A stretch of DNA of 56,629 bases from an uncultured Odoribacter sp. (GCA_944321165.1 CALUKE010000015.1:1-56629); one strand, 5' to 3'; numbered from the stretch's first letter, positions 18,333 to 27,943 are shown. Notes: generated by a model not told the origin, from the letters alone. Program-made: numbers and translations.

Positions 18333-20579
18333 ATGAAAATGGCATTGAAGATCATGAGGAATGAATGGGGCATGTTATTCCATACCCCCATCGCCTGGAT
18401 TGTATTATTGGTGTTTGTATTGCATTCCGGATGGTTCTTTATCTCTCATCTGGAAGAGTGTTTACGGGTGAAATTCATGGGCTATCAGACACTGAATCTG
18501 ACCTTTACTCTGATATTGGGGAAAAATGGACTCTTCCCTCAGATGATCAATAGCCTGTTTATTTATATTCCCTTATTGTCAATGTCGATTGTTGTCAAAG
18601 ATTATGATTGGGGAACAGATAAACTGCTCTTTTCTGCACCTGTCAAGATTATAGATATCTTATTTGGAAAGTTGGGCGCTTTGCTTGCTTTTTGTAGTTT
18701 GTTTGCAGGTATATTGTTTATTTATTCGACGAGTTTTGTATTAATTGCAGGTAAGCCGGAAGTTGCGGCAATTGGAGTCGGTTTGTTGCTTTTTGTTTTG
18801 GTGTCGATTTTTTATTGCTGTTGGGGACTTTTAATTTCATCTTGTTTCTCATCGAATGTGTTGGTATTGATTTTTACATTCGTTGGATTAGCGTTTTTTA
18901 ATTATGTGAATCATATTTATCTTTCTCCTTTGTTGATCGATTTTTTGAATTGGTTTGCATTGGATACCAAAAATTTTCCTTTCATGACAGGGCTATTTTC
19001 TACAGATACGGTTATCTGGTATCTGGGGATGTCTGTTTTATTTTTTGTATATACCTATCTTAATCTTTATCGCAAATGCTATGAGGTAAAGGCAAAAGCT
19101 CTTTGGGGAAATGTCGGTTTTTGGAGTATTTTAGTGGTGGGAGGTATTTGTTTTTTTCAGAATCCGCGTCATGTGTATTATGCTGATACGACACGAGCTC
19201 GGCAAAACAGCATCACGGAGAAAAGCAAGACGCTATTGGAGCGAATTGAAGGAGAGGTGTCGTTAACGAGTTATGTCGATATATTTGAGAAAAAAGTACT
19301 GGATATTAGCCCATTGCAAAAAGAGAACGCCCGACGTTTTATCGCTCCTTTTCTTCGCGCCAAGAAAGATATTCGCTTGCAGGAGATTTATTATTATGAT
19401 TCAATACCTGCTTCTTATTTTGCAGGCAAGAGAGAAAATCTATCGGAAAGAGAGATTCTGGGAAATATTTGTGATATCAATGGCATATCATCAAGGCATC
19501 TCTTACATCTTTCTGAAATACCCGGTTTTGTTCCGGAGATAAAAGGTCATGCAGAGCAAAGAGTTCAGTTCGCAGACGGTAAGATTTATAATTTACGTTT
19601 GTACAGTGATGTACTGTCTCTGCCGTCCGAACAGGAATTGGCAACTGTTTTCGGATATGCTTCATGTCCTCCGGTTCGATTGGGCTTTTATGGGAAAAAT
19701 TCGTGTCGCAGTATAATTTCTTCAACGGCAAAGGATTATACAGATTTGATTTCAAATAAACGTTTGCGTTCTGCATTGATAAATCAAGGATTTGATATTC
19801 GGAATATTGATGAGAATGAGGGCGTGGATTCTTTGGAATTGTTGTTTATCGTAGATCCGTGTGACTATTTTTCGGAAGAAGAAACAAAAGAAGTGAATGA
19901 TTTTATTGATGCCGGAAATAATTTAGTGATTGTCGCGGATGGCGGTAGTATAAAATTCCTTAATTCTTTATTGGAACCTTGGGGATTCTGTTATGAATCG
20001 GATAATCTGCCTGGTAATGTAAGAGAGTATGAAGGGATCGTGGCCGCACAGGTCTCTGCTATGGGTGCATCGGTTTCAGATGCTTTGCAGAAGATATATG
20101 AAAAAGGGTGGCCGATTGTTTTTACAGGGGGGAATGCAATAGGATATACATCTGAAAATCAAAATTTTAGATGCATTCCTTTGGTGACAGTGGAAGATTC
20201 TGTTGGGATTGAGAAGACTGTGGTGGCTTTATTTGAACGTGAGATTCAGGGGAAGCATCAGAAAGTAGTGTTAGTGGGGAGTGCTGACTGGATATCCAAT
20301 GGTGGAATGACGACAATCCGCCCTGGATTGAAAGATGTGAATGCTCCTATGATTTATGCGATAGTTAAGTTGTTGGCTGATAATCAATATCCTTTAACCA
20401 TAGAACGTCAAAAATCGGAAGATAAGGTTTTGCTGTTAGATTTGGATGATATATTTTATTTTTACTTATTTGTGTGTCTGTTAGCTATTTTTATCGTGTT
20501 TCGGGGAGGGATGATCATGTGGAAACGGAAGATTTTTTATAGTAAGAGTTTAGGCTTTCTGTTAAAACATGAAAAATAA
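18333..20579 (+). CDS. GldF-GldG-like fused ABC permease, second copy
   Basis: The protein has 748 residues from the ATG at 18333; the longest frame opens with TTG at 18324. It is paralogous to the preceding gene: MLFHTPIAWIVLLVF near the N-terminus, about six membrane segments to residue 250, a GldG/IFT52-like part (ALINQGFDIRNIDENEGVDSLELLFIVDP), and a last helix (FYFYLFVCLLAIFIVF). The two fused permeases probably form a heterodimer driven by the single ATPase (inferred). GAGAAG lies before the start. Confidence 0.82.
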   Translation: MKMALKIMRNEWGMLFHTPIAWIVLLVFVLHSGWFFISHLEECLRVKFMGYQTLNLTFTLILGKNGLFPQMINSLFIYIPLLSMSIVVKDYDWGTDKLLFSAPVKIIDILFGKLGALLAFCSLFAGILFIYSTSFVLIAGKPEVAAIGVGLLLFVLVSIFYCCWGLLISSCFSSNVLVLIFTFVGLAFFNYVNHIYLSPLLIDFLNWFALDTKNFPFMTGLFSTDTVIWYLGMSVLFFVYTYLNLYRKCYEVKAKALWGNVGFWSILVVGGICFFQNPRHVYYADTTRARQNSITEKSKTLLERIEGEVSLTSYVDIFEKKVLDISPLQKENARRFIAPFLRAKKDIRLQEIYYYDSIPASYFAGKRENLSEREILGNICDINGISSRHLLHLSEIPGFVPEIKGHAEQRVQFADGKIYNLRLYSDVLSLPSEQELATVFGYASCPPVRLGFYGKNSCRSIISSTAKDYTDLISNKRLRSALINQGFDIRNIDENEGVDSLELLFIVDPCDYFSEEETKEVNDFIDAGNNLVIVADGGSIKFLNSLLEPWGFCYESDNLPGNVREYEGIVAAQVSAMGASVSDALQKIYEKGWPIVFTGGNAIGYTSENQNFRCIPLVTVEDSVGIEKTVVALFEREIQGKHQKVVLVGSADWISNGGMTTIRPGLKDVNAPMIYAIVKLLADNQYPLTIERQKSEDKVLLLDLDDIFYFYLFVCLLAIFIVFRGGMIMWKRKIFYSKSLGFLLKHEK

Positions 20580-20581
20580 AG

Positions 20582-20612
20582 TTTAAATATAAATCAGAAT
20601 AAATTATCTTTG
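20582..20612 (+). promoter_or_regulatory. Housekeeping-type promoter of the first sigma gene
   Basis: TTTA (20582-20585), 19 bases, then TATCTTTG (20605-20612), fitting the Bacteroidota -33 TTTG / -7 TAnnTTTG pattern with one change in the -33 box. Transcription would start about 25 bases before the ATG. Confidence 0.7.
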
Positions 20613-20642
20613 TCGGAATAAAATAATTTTCCGGCAGACAAT

Positions 20643-21194
20643 ATGTCAGGGTATACGAATGAACGTGAATTAAGATGGTTGTTTGAGGATTCGTTTAAAC
20701 GTTTCTTTAAGCCTTTGTGTTTCCATGCCATGAGTTTTGTAAAAGATGAGGATGTGGCGAAGGATATTGTGCATGATGTTTTTTTGACGGTGTGGTCACA
20801 GCGTTCGAAGATTGATTTCAGTCAGCCGATGTTGCCATACTATTTGAGTTTGACGCGCAACCGTTCTCTGAATTATTTAGATCATTTAAAGGTAAAAGCC
20901 CGGCACGAAGAAACAGAATTATTGCATCATCCGCTATATGCGGAAGCAGATTATTCCGAACATGAAGAGTTGATTCGGCAGATTATGGAACGGATTGATC
21001 GTCTGCCAGAACGGTGTGGAGAGGTTATGCGCTTGTGTTTTATCGAGTGTAAGCGCTATAAGGAGATTGCAGAAATACTTGGAATCTCTGTAAATACGGT
21101 TAAAACCCATATTTCTTGGGGGTTGAAGATACTGAGAGATGAATTCCCGATGTCGATGCTGTTGATTTACTTTTGGCGTATGAAACAAAATTGA
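20643..21194 (+). CDS. ECF-type RNA polymerase sigma factor, first of two
   Basis: The protein has 183 residues. Region 2 lies at about 16-80 (DIVHDVFLTVWSQR) and region 4 at about 112-165 (LPERCGEVMRLCFIECKRYKEIAEILGISVNTVKTHI), the Bacteroidales sigma-70 ECF type that pairs with FecR. It stands after the ABC genes with no fecR directly behind it; the next sigma gene sits between it and fecR of module B. It may therefore be the partner of the sigma-less FecR of module A (inferred). Confidence 0.92.
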   Translation: MSGYTNERELRWLFEDSFKRFFKPLCFHAMSFVKDEDVAKDIVHDVFLTVWSQRSKIDFSQPMLPYYLSLTRNRSLNYLDHLKVKARHEETELLHHPLYAEADYSEHEELIRQIMERIDRLPERCGEVMRLCFIECKRYKEIAEILGISVNTVKTHISWGLKILRDEFPMSMLLIYFWRMKQN

Positions 21195-21196
21195 AA

Positions 21197-21230
21197 AGGA
21201 CCAGATCCTGCTCCAACATTTTCTGGTCCT
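21197..21230 (+). terminator. Hairpin after the first sigma gene (no T tract)
   Basis: AGGACCAGA (21197-21205) pairs perfectly with TCTGGTCCT (21222-21230) around a 16-base loop. No T run follows, so it may be a weak or Rho-assisted terminator or a processing site. Confidence 0.5.
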
Positions 21231-21297
21231 GCGGGTATGACAATAAGTAGACAAAACCCGTGATAAAATTACGAAGAAGATTTGGAATATAAAGATT

Positions 21298-21329
21298 TTT
21301 CGGAATTCTTCTTTTTATGTCTATCTTTG
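21298..21329 (+). promoter_or_regulatory. Housekeeping-type promoter of the second sigma gene
   Basis: TTTC (21298-21301), 20 bases, TATCTTTG (21322-21329). The -7 box is identical to that of the first sigma gene. Because it lies downstream of the ATG at 21317, it favours the ATG at 21350 as the true start. Confidence 0.7.
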
Positions 21330-21349
21330 CTTACGTAACGAAGATCGAC

Positions 21350-21922
21350 ATGCGTGATTATACACAGTTTATAACAGAGCTGAATAAAAAGAAAGAAACT
21401 GCTTGGTTGTATTTGTACGAGGAGTTTTATCCGGCATTGTGTGCTTATGCCGCGAAATTGACTCATGGAGATGTCGGGGTAGAGGACATTGTGCAAGAGT
21501 GTATGATTGGTTTGTGGGATTCTTCTCTTCAATTTGCAAATGTCAATGCTTTGGCCGCCTGGCTTTATAAAGCTGTTTATAATCGGACATTGAATCTTAT
21601 TCGTGATCGCGGAAATGCTCGCCGATTGTTGGGAAATTACAGTTCGGAGATGCCTTATACGGAAGAAATGGCGATCGATTTGGCAATAGAGGAGACGGTG
21701 ATTGCAAAATTACGTTTGTTGTTGATGGAATTGTCCGATCAGCAGCAGCAGATTATGAATCTGAGTCTGGATGGCTTAAAGGTAAAGGAGATTGCTCAGA
21801 TATTGGGCGTTTCAGAGAATACGGTAAAAATGCAGAAAAAACGGGCATATGCCCTTGTTCGGGAGCGGATGGGAATTGTCTGGGGTGTATTATTGACGAC
21901 ATTTTTTTCAAATTATTTCTAA
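21350..21922 (+). CDS. ECF-type RNA polymerase sigma factor of module B
   Basis: The protein has 190 residues from 21350. Region 2 includes VEDIVQECMIGLWDSS and region 4 includes LSDQQQQIMNLSLDGLKVKEIAQILGVSENTVKMQKKRA. The ATG at 21317 is rejected because the promoter overlaps it. The gene is followed by fecR after 46 bases, the standard sigma/anti-sigma pair. It should direct transcription of the module B susCD operon when released. Confidence 0.93.
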   Translation: MRDYTQFITELNKKKETAWLYLYEEFYPALCAYAAKLTHGDVGVEDIVQECMIGLWDSSLQFANVNALAAWLYKAVYNRTLNLIRDRGNARRLLGNYSSEMPYTEEMAIDLAIEETVIAKLRLLLMELSDQQQQIMNLSLDGLKVKEIAQILGVSENTVKMQKKRAYALVRERMGIVWGVLLTTFFSNYF

Positions 21923-21968
21923 TTTTTGTTACCCGTTTTCTTTGTCCATGTGTTTATAGTGAAAATTG

Positions 21969-23111
21969 ATGAACATGTGGAAGGATATATATAATTTTTC
22001 TGAACGTCTTCTTGCTCATATCTTACGAAAAGAGGCGGTGAGCGAAGAGGTTCTCGGAGAGTTCGAACAAAGATTGGCTCTGTTGGCCCGTAAGCTGGAA
22101 AATCCAGAAACTTTAAGAAAACGATTGCAACAGCAATATAGTTATGATCCCGTTCGCGCTTATCAGCAGTTGAGATTTCGTCGACGTAGAAGGCAATTGC
22201 GTCGTTACGGAGTGGCTGCAGGAATTGTATTGCTGCTCGGGATTGGAGGAAGTTTGTGGTTGCAACAGGTCGCGGTCGATCCGTTGACCATTTCTGAAAC
22301 GATTCAGGCAGGAAGAAAAAAAGCGATTTTAACCTTGGCGGATGGATCTGTATGGAATATTGGGGATTCGGCGATGTTGATTTCTACTGCAGCGGAAAAT
22401 ATCCGGATCGATTCCTTGGGATTATCACTTCAACATCAAAATACGATGGAGAATTGTGGAGATGAAAGATTCTTTCACTGTTTAACTGTTCCTCGGGGTG
22501 GGGAGTTTTCAATGACTTTGGAAGACGGTACCCGGGTATGGTTAAATGCAGAGTCGGAGATTCACTTCCCCTCACAATTTGCCGGTAAGCAGCGAAGGGT
22601 GCAATTGTTCGGAGAAGCTTATTTTGAAGTAGCAAAGGATTCCCTGCATCCTTTTATTGTAGAGTTGGGCGATTCGAAAATAAAGGTATTGGGAACCAGT
22701 TTTAATGTGCGTTCTTATACGGATGAGCAGCAAATTGTCACAACTTTGGTGGAAGGAAGTGTCAGTTTTGAAAATGCCAGAGAGCGGATTGTATTGCAGC
22801 CCGGTGAGCAGAGTATTCTGGATGGGAATGGACGGATTCAAAAAAGAGAGGTGGATGTATATCCCTTTGTGGCATGGAAAGAAGGTCTTTTTATTTTCCG
22901 TCGGCAACGTTTGGAAGACATTATGAATATGGTGAGTCGTTGGTATAATGTCGATGTCCGTTTTGAGGATGAGGATTCAAAGAATATTTCTTTGTCAGGA
23001 GGAATGAGACGTTACGATGGTTTTGAGGCATTGGTCGAAATGATTGAGACGATGGGGCGTATAAAATATGAAATAAAAGACAATACAATTTTTATCCGTG
23101 GACAAAAATAA
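21969..23111 (+). CDS. FecR-family anti-sigma regulator, module B
   Basis: The protein has 380 residues from the ATG at 21969; the frame itself opens with TTG at 21966. The basic stretch RRRRRQLRR precedes a single membrane helix at about 80-99. The FecR domain (TVPRGGEFSMTLEDGTRVWLNAESEIHFPSQFAG, VLGTSFNVRSY, TTLVEGSVSF) and a DUF4974-like C-terminus (QRLEDIMNMVSRWYNVDV) follow. It is paralogous to the module A FecR and is coupled to the sigma gene just upstream. Confidence 0.93.
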   Translation: MNMWKDIYNFSERLLAHILRKEAVSEEVLGEFEQRLALLARKLENPETLRKRLQQQYSYDPVRAYQQLRFRRRRRQLRRYGVAAGIVLLLGIGGSLWLQQVAVDPLTISETIQAGRKKAILTLADGSVWNIGDSAMLISTAAENIRIDSLGLSLQHQNTMENCGDERFFHCLTVPRGGEFSMTLEDGTRVWLNAESEIHFPSQFAGKQRRVQLFGEAYFEVAKDSLHPFIVELGDSKIKVLGTSFNVRSYTDEQQIVTTLVEGSVSFENARERIVLQPGEQSILDGNGRIQKREVDVYPFVAWKEGLFIFRRQRLEDIMNMVSRWYNVDVRFEDEDSKNISLSGGMRRYDGFEALVEMIETMGRIKYEIKDNTIFIRGQK

Positions 23112-23113
23112 AG

Positions 23114-23160
23114 AAAGACGGAATATTGGCACTATTCCGCCTTTCAACCGGTATCACCGG
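23114..23160 (+). promoter_or_regulatory. Two consecutive hairpins between fecR and susC, module B
   Basis: AAAGACGGAATA (23114-23125) pairs with TATTCCGCCTTT (23133-23144) with one mismatch; CCGGT (23148-23152) pairs with ACCGG (23156-23160). Neither ends in a T tract. They lie in the only sizeable gap between the regulatory pair and the transport genes, so they could set the ratio between them. Confidence 0.55.
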
Positions 23161-23186
23161 GATGTTTCATTATAATTTACAAATTT

Positions 23187-26100
23187 ATGAAAAAAAACGA
23201 AGTCCGATGTCTTCTTGCTAAAAGAAGATGCTTAAAAAAGATGTATTTAATGATGAGGTTTTTAGTCTTGTTTTTATGTATTTTTTCCTCTCATTTGGCC
23301 GCGAATGTGTACAGTCAGGTTGCAAAGGTTTCTTTGCATGTGCAAGATGCTTCTTTGGAGGAAGTCATTCGTTTATTGGAGAAAGAATCGGGATACATCT
23401 TTTTGTATGAAGATGCCCAGATTGAATCCGTGAAAGACCTGACTCTGAGTTACCAGAATGAAGAATTGAAGGTAGTGCTGGATGAATGTTTACATCATGT
23501 AGGTCTAACTTATAAATTGATGAATCAAACCATTGTAATCCTGCGCAAAGAGTCTCCTCAGCAAATGCAGCCGTTGGAAAAGGTGGTGATTCGAGGGATA
23601 GTGAAAGATTCCGAAGGTCAATCCTTGCCGGGAGTTTCTGTTGTGATTAAAGGAACAACTGTGGGTGTGGCTACAGACCCGGAAGGAAAATTTGTAATTG
23701 AAATTCCGAAAGTCGATCAAGTCACTCTGGTTTGTTCTTTTATGGGGATGGAAACCAAAGAAATTTCCTGGCAGGGAGAAAAAGAGTTGGGGGTGGTCTT
23801 GGCAGAGCAAATAGCTGAAATGGATGAAGTGGTGGTTACCGGTATTTTTACTCGTAAAAAAGAGAGTTTTACAGGAGCTGTTTCAATGATTACAGAAAAA
23901 GAGTTGAAATCTTTTCGAGGAAGAAATCTCATTTCAACTTTACGGAATATAGATCCTACGTTTAATATCATTGAGAATAATGTTTATGGAGCGGATCCGA
24001 ATCATTTACCGGATATACAGATCCGGGGAACAGCTAGTTTGCCAACTGTGGAAGATCTGAAGAATGAGACAAAAGTGGATTTAAATACACCTTTAATTAT
24101 TGTTGACGGTTTTGAAATTTCTTTGACTCGAATGCTAGATTTGAATGACGAGGATATTGCTTCAGTTACTTTGTTGAAAGATGGGTCTGCAACGGCAATT
24201 TATGGATCCCGGGGGGCAAATGGTGTGATAGTTATAGAAACCAAACGTCCGGAACCTGGAAAGTTGCGTTTGTCATATCGGGGAAGTATGAATATAGAAA
24301 TTCCTGATTTAAGTGATTATGATGTATTGAATGCAAAAGAAAAATTGCAGTTAGAATATAATGCAGGTTTATATCAAGATGAATGGGCTCATTTCGAAAT
24401 GGAATTACGTGAAAGATATGCCAGAATTCAAGAGCAAATCGCGAAAGGTGTTGATACATATTGGCTTTCCAAACCTTTAAGAACTGGTATTGGACAAAAG
24501 CATAATTTGAGGCTTGAAGGGGGGGGCGAAGGTGGTTTTCGATATGCGGCATCAGTGCAATATAATAATGTGGTGGGGGTGATGAAGGGATCTAATCGAA
24601 AGACTTTTAATGGGAATGTTGATCTTATTTATCAACAGGGATCATTGTCTTTTCGGAATAATTTAGAGATTGGTTTAGGGGAAGCAAACGATTCTCCATA
24701 TGGATCTTTTGATCAATATGTGAAATTGAATCCTTATTGGACTGGATATGATGAGGATGGAAAAGTTTTAAAAGAATTGGAAGAGAAGAGTTATTTCTGG
24801 AACGTTGCTCCGAAGAATCCTCTTTATAATGCTTCGTTGGACCTGGTGAATCGCTCTACAACCTCGACAATAATCAATAATTTTGAGGTGGAATGGCATC
24901 CATGGTCCACATTGACAGTGAGATCTCGCATAGGTTTGTCAAAAGGGTTTAATGATTACGATAATTTTAAACCGGCAGATCATACGGATTTTAAAGATTA
25001 TTCGGATGATGAGATTTTTAGAAAGGGACGATATATTTATACTTCTGGTAAAGATTTTAATTATGATTGGGATGTAACTGTTAGTTATGCTAAAACTTTT
25101 CAGGAAAAACACGAGGTATATGTTGGTCTGAATTATAATCTTGCTCAAGAAAAGTCGAATTCTTATACTTTTACGGTGGAAGGATTTCCGCAGGATAATT
25201 TAAAGTATTTGGCCATGTCGTTGCAATATGAGAAAGATGGAAAACCTTCCGGTTCCGAATCTATAAATCGACGTTTGGGATTGACAGGTAATATTAACTA
25301 TATTTATGATAATCGTTATTTTGCAGATATGGCTTATCGCGTAGATGGTGCTTCACAGTTTGGAAGTTCAAAACGATTTGCTCCTTTTTATTCTTTTGGG
25401 TTGGGATGGAATATACATAAAGAAAAGTTTATGGAAAATTTTCACTGGTTGGACAGATTAAAAGTTCGTGCTTCTTATGCCGTGACTGGTTCTGTCAATT
25501 TTGATCCCTATCAGGCATTGGCAACTTATAAATATTATGTGGAAGATCGTTATCGGTATTGGTTTGGTAGTTATTTGATGGGATTGGCGAATGAAGATTT
25601 AGAATGGCAGAAGACGGACAAATGGAATTTGGGATTGGAAGTGGCTGTATGGAATAATCGTTTGAAACTGGCGGTAGATATCTATAATAATTTGACCAAT
25701 AATCTTTTGTCTGAGAAATATTTACCCTTGGCAAATGGATTTCCCAGTTATACGGCGAATATTGGTAAGGTAAAGAATTCGGGGATAGAGATGTCATTGG
25801 CTGCATATTTAATTCGTGATACGGAACGAAATATATTTTGGTCGGTATCTGCCAGTATGGTACATGAAAAAAACGAGATTGTGAAAATTTCGGAGGCTTT
25901 AAAAGCTGCCAATGAAGAATTGGAGAGTAGAGGTGGTTCCGATCCTAATTATATGTATCGGGAAGGTGAAGCGTTGCGAACTATTTATGTCGTTCCTTCT
26001 TTAGGAATAGATCCAAGTACAGGAAAAGAGTTATTTGTCGACAGATTCGGACACATTACCTATATCTGGGATGCCCGAGACAAAATTGCGTTTGGTTCGG

Positions 26101-26558
26101 AAGATCCTAAGTATCGGGGTAATATAAATACAATGTTTGTGTGCAAAGCTTGGAGCTTGAATTTGTCATTCGGTTATAGATGGGGTGGTTATCAGTATAA
26201 TAGTACTTTGATAGATCGGGTTGAAAATGCGGATTATAAATATAATGTGGACGGGAGAGTCTTTCGGGAACGTTGGATGAATCCCGGGGATCATACTTTT
26301 TTTAAAAGCGTGACAGATTTTACTTCCTCTCAGATGTCTTCTCGTTTTGTACAGAAAGAAAAAACGTTAGAATGTCAAAGTATTCAATTAAAGTATGATT
26401 TTGATCAAAAATGGTTAAAGCAACTTTTAAGGGCAGAATCATTATCCTTGGCATTTGATACGGACAATTTGTTCCGTTTTTCAACCATTAAACAGGAACG
26501 GGGAATTGCCTATCCTTTTTCTCGTCGTTTTAGTTTTTCACTTTCACTCATATTTTAA
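23187..26558 (+). CDS. SusC/RagA-family TonB-dependent transducer, module B
   Basis: The protein has 1123 residues. The signal peptide ends near VYSQ (44). An STN domain (about 45-118), a carboxypeptidase-regulatory-like domain (about 134-207), the TonB box region MDEVVVTGI (212-220), a plug with YGSRGANGVIVIETKRPEPG, and a barrel ending in FSLSLIF follow. It is a paralogue of the module A transducer with the same domain order but clearly diverged barrel sequence, which points to a different or variant ligand. The substrate is unknown. Confidence 0.95.
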   Translation: MKKNEVRCLLAKRRCLKKMYLMMRFLVLFLCIFSSHLAANVYSQVAKVSLHVQDASLEEVIRLLEKESGYIFLYEDAQIESVKDLTLSYQNEELKVVLDECLHHVGLTYKLMNQTIVILRKESPQQMQPLEKVVIRGIVKDSEGQSLPGVSVVIKGTTVGVATDPEGKFVIEIPKVDQVTLVCSFMGMETKEISWQGEKELGVVLAEQIAEMDEVVVTGIFTRKKESFTGAVSMITEKELKSFRGRNLISTLRNIDPTFNIIENNVYGADPNHLPDIQIRGTASLPTVEDLKNETKVDLNTPLIIVDGFEISLTRMLDLNDEDIASVTLLKDGSATAIYGSRGANGVIVIETKRPEPGKLRLSYRGSMNIEIPDLSDYDVLNAKEKLQLEYNAGLYQDEWAHFEMELRERYARIQEQIAKGVDTYWLSKPLRTGIGQKHNLRLEGGGEGGFRYAASVQYNNVVGVMKGSNRKTFNGNVDLIYQQGSLSFRNNLEIGLGEANDSPYGSFDQYVKLNPYWTGYDEDGKVLKELEEKSYFWNVAPKNPLYNASLDLVNRSTTSTIINNFEVEWHPWSTLTVRSRIGLSKGFNDYDNFKPADHTDFKDYSDDEIFRKGRYIYTSGKDFNYDWDVTVSYAKTFQEKHEVYVGLNYNLAQEKSNSYTFTVEGFPQDNLKYLAMSLQYEKDGKPSGSESINRRLGLTGNINYIYDNRYFADMAYRVDGASQFGSSKRFAPFYSFGLGWNIHKEKFMENFHWLDRLKVRASYAVTGSVNFDPYQALATYKYYVEDRYRYWFGSYLMGLANEDLEWQKTDKWNLGLEVAVWNNRLKLAVDIYNNLTNNLLSEKYLPLANGFPSYTANIGKVKNSGIEMSLAAYLIRDTERNIFWSVSASMVHEKNEIVKISEALKAANEELESRGGSDPNYMYREGEALRTIYVVPSLGIDPSTGKELFVDRFGHITYIWDARDKIAFGSEDPKYRGNINTMFVCKAWSLNLSFGYRWGGYQYNSTLIDRVENADYKYNVDGRVFRERWMNPGDHTFFKSVTDFTSSQMSSRFVQKEKTLECQSIQLKYDFDQKWLKQLLRAESLSLAFDTDNLFRFSTIKQERGIAYPFSRRFSFSLSLIF

Positions 26559-26569
26559 TTGTTTATGCT

Positions 26570-27931
26570 ATGAGAAAGATAATGCATTATATTATAGGTT
26601 GTTGTGTTTTGCTTTGCATGGGATGTGCGGATTGGTTGGATGTTAAACCCAACGATCGTTTAGAACAGGAAGAGATGTTTTCGACCGAAGATGGATTTAA
26701 AAATGCGTTAACCGGGATTTATATCGATTTGAAAAGCGATGTGCTTTATGGGAAAAATATGACTATGGGTTTTGTGGAAAATTTAGCACAGCATTGGGAT
26801 GTCTCTGCTGAAACTGTGGAGGATTATACTTGTAAATATGATTTTGAAAATTCCCAAGTGGAAGCACTGGTCAAGGACATTTATGCCAAATATTATAACA
26901 TTATTCTTAATATCAATAATTTATTGAATTTTGTAGACAATGGTGTTTTGTCGGAGGATGTTTATTGTTTAATCAAAGGAGAGGCATTGGCGTTGAGGGC
27001 TTTTTTACATTTGGATATATTGAGATTATTTGGACCGATTCCTGGTGAACAGAATGATTCTAAGATACTTGTTTATTCACGAGTTGTGTCTCGGGATTAT
27101 CAACCGATGGTTTCATGGGCAGAATATATCGTTTTTTTGAGAGAAGATTTGAATGCTGCGGAGAATTTGTTAAAGAAGGTTGAGGAAAAAGGTATTCATG
27201 ATGATTTTTTTGCTTATCGTGAGAATCGATTGAATTATTGGGCAATTTTAGCCCTGCAGGCAAGGTATTATCTTTGGATACAGAATAAAGAAAAGGCGGC
27301 TGAATATGCCAAATTACTGATTGCGAACAAAAGATTTCGATTGAGCAACGAGACAGACTTGGTAAAAAAAGATCTGATAGGAACTTCTGAGCTTCTTTTT
27401 GCTGTACATGTATATAATCTAGAAGAAAAAGTCATGCAATATTTTTTCCGTGGAGGAGGAGTAAAGAAAGATATGAAGAAAGTCCAAAACGATCTTTTTG
27501 AAAATGATGTGACAGATAACAGAAGAAAATATTTGTGGAATGAAATTAAAAATGAAACTACTCCACGTTATACTTTATTTAAATATCAGCAGGAAGGAAT
27601 TGCAGGCAATAGTGCGGAACAGATTCCGTTGATTCGATTATATGAAATGTATTTGATCGCGATTGAATGCAACGATGATTTGGCTGAGTGTAAACAACTG
27701 GTTGAGGAATTGGTGGTTGCTCGCAATATTTCCGTGTTGAATGTAGATAATTTAGATAAAAAGAATGAATTCGTTGGAAAGGAGTATCAGAAAGAATTTT
27801 ATGGAGAAGGACAAACCTTTTTTTACTGTAAACGCAAAGCAATGAAAGAGATATTATGGACCGATAAAGAAGGTGGAAAGGATTTATATGTATTGCCTTT
27901 GCCAAAAACAGAGATCAAATATGAATATTAA
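26570..27931 (+). CDS. SusD/RagB-family surface lipoprotein, module B
   Basis: The protein has 453 residues with lipobox LCMGC followed by ADWLDVKPNDRLEQEEMF. NINNLLNFV and GEALALRAFLHLDILRLFGP are the SusD core helices, and GEGQTFFYCKRKAM marks the C-terminal SusD segment. It starts 11 bases after susC and should form the substrate-binding lid of that barrel. Confidence 0.93.
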   Translation: MRKIMHYIIGCCVLLCMGCADWLDVKPNDRLEQEEMFSTEDGFKNALTGIYIDLKSDVLYGKNMTMGFVENLAQHWDVSAETVEDYTCKYDFENSQVEALVKDIYAKYYNIILNINNLLNFVDNGVLSEDVYCLIKGEALALRAFLHLDILRLFGPIPGEQNDSKILVYSRVVSRDYQPMVSWAEYIVFLREDLNAAENLLKKVEEKGIHDDFFAYRENRLNYWAILALQARYYLWIQNKEKAAEYAKLLIANKRFRLSNETDLVKKDLIGTSELLFAVHVYNLEEKVMQYFFRGGGVKKDMKKVQNDLFENDVTDNRRKYLWNEIKNETTPRYTLFKYQQEGIAGNSAEQIPLIRLYEMYLIAIECNDDLAECKQLVEELVVARNISVLNVDNLDKKNEFVGKEYQKEFYGEGQTFFYCKRKAMKEILWTDKEGGKDLYVLPLPKTEIKYEY

Positions 27932-27943
27932 AAGCTAAAGTTT

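Noticed and set aside
18311..18364. 17-residue open frame overlapping the start of the second permease
   Set aside because: It has AGAGGT directly before its ATG, but is short and has no amino-acid signature of a leader peptide; most likely chance.
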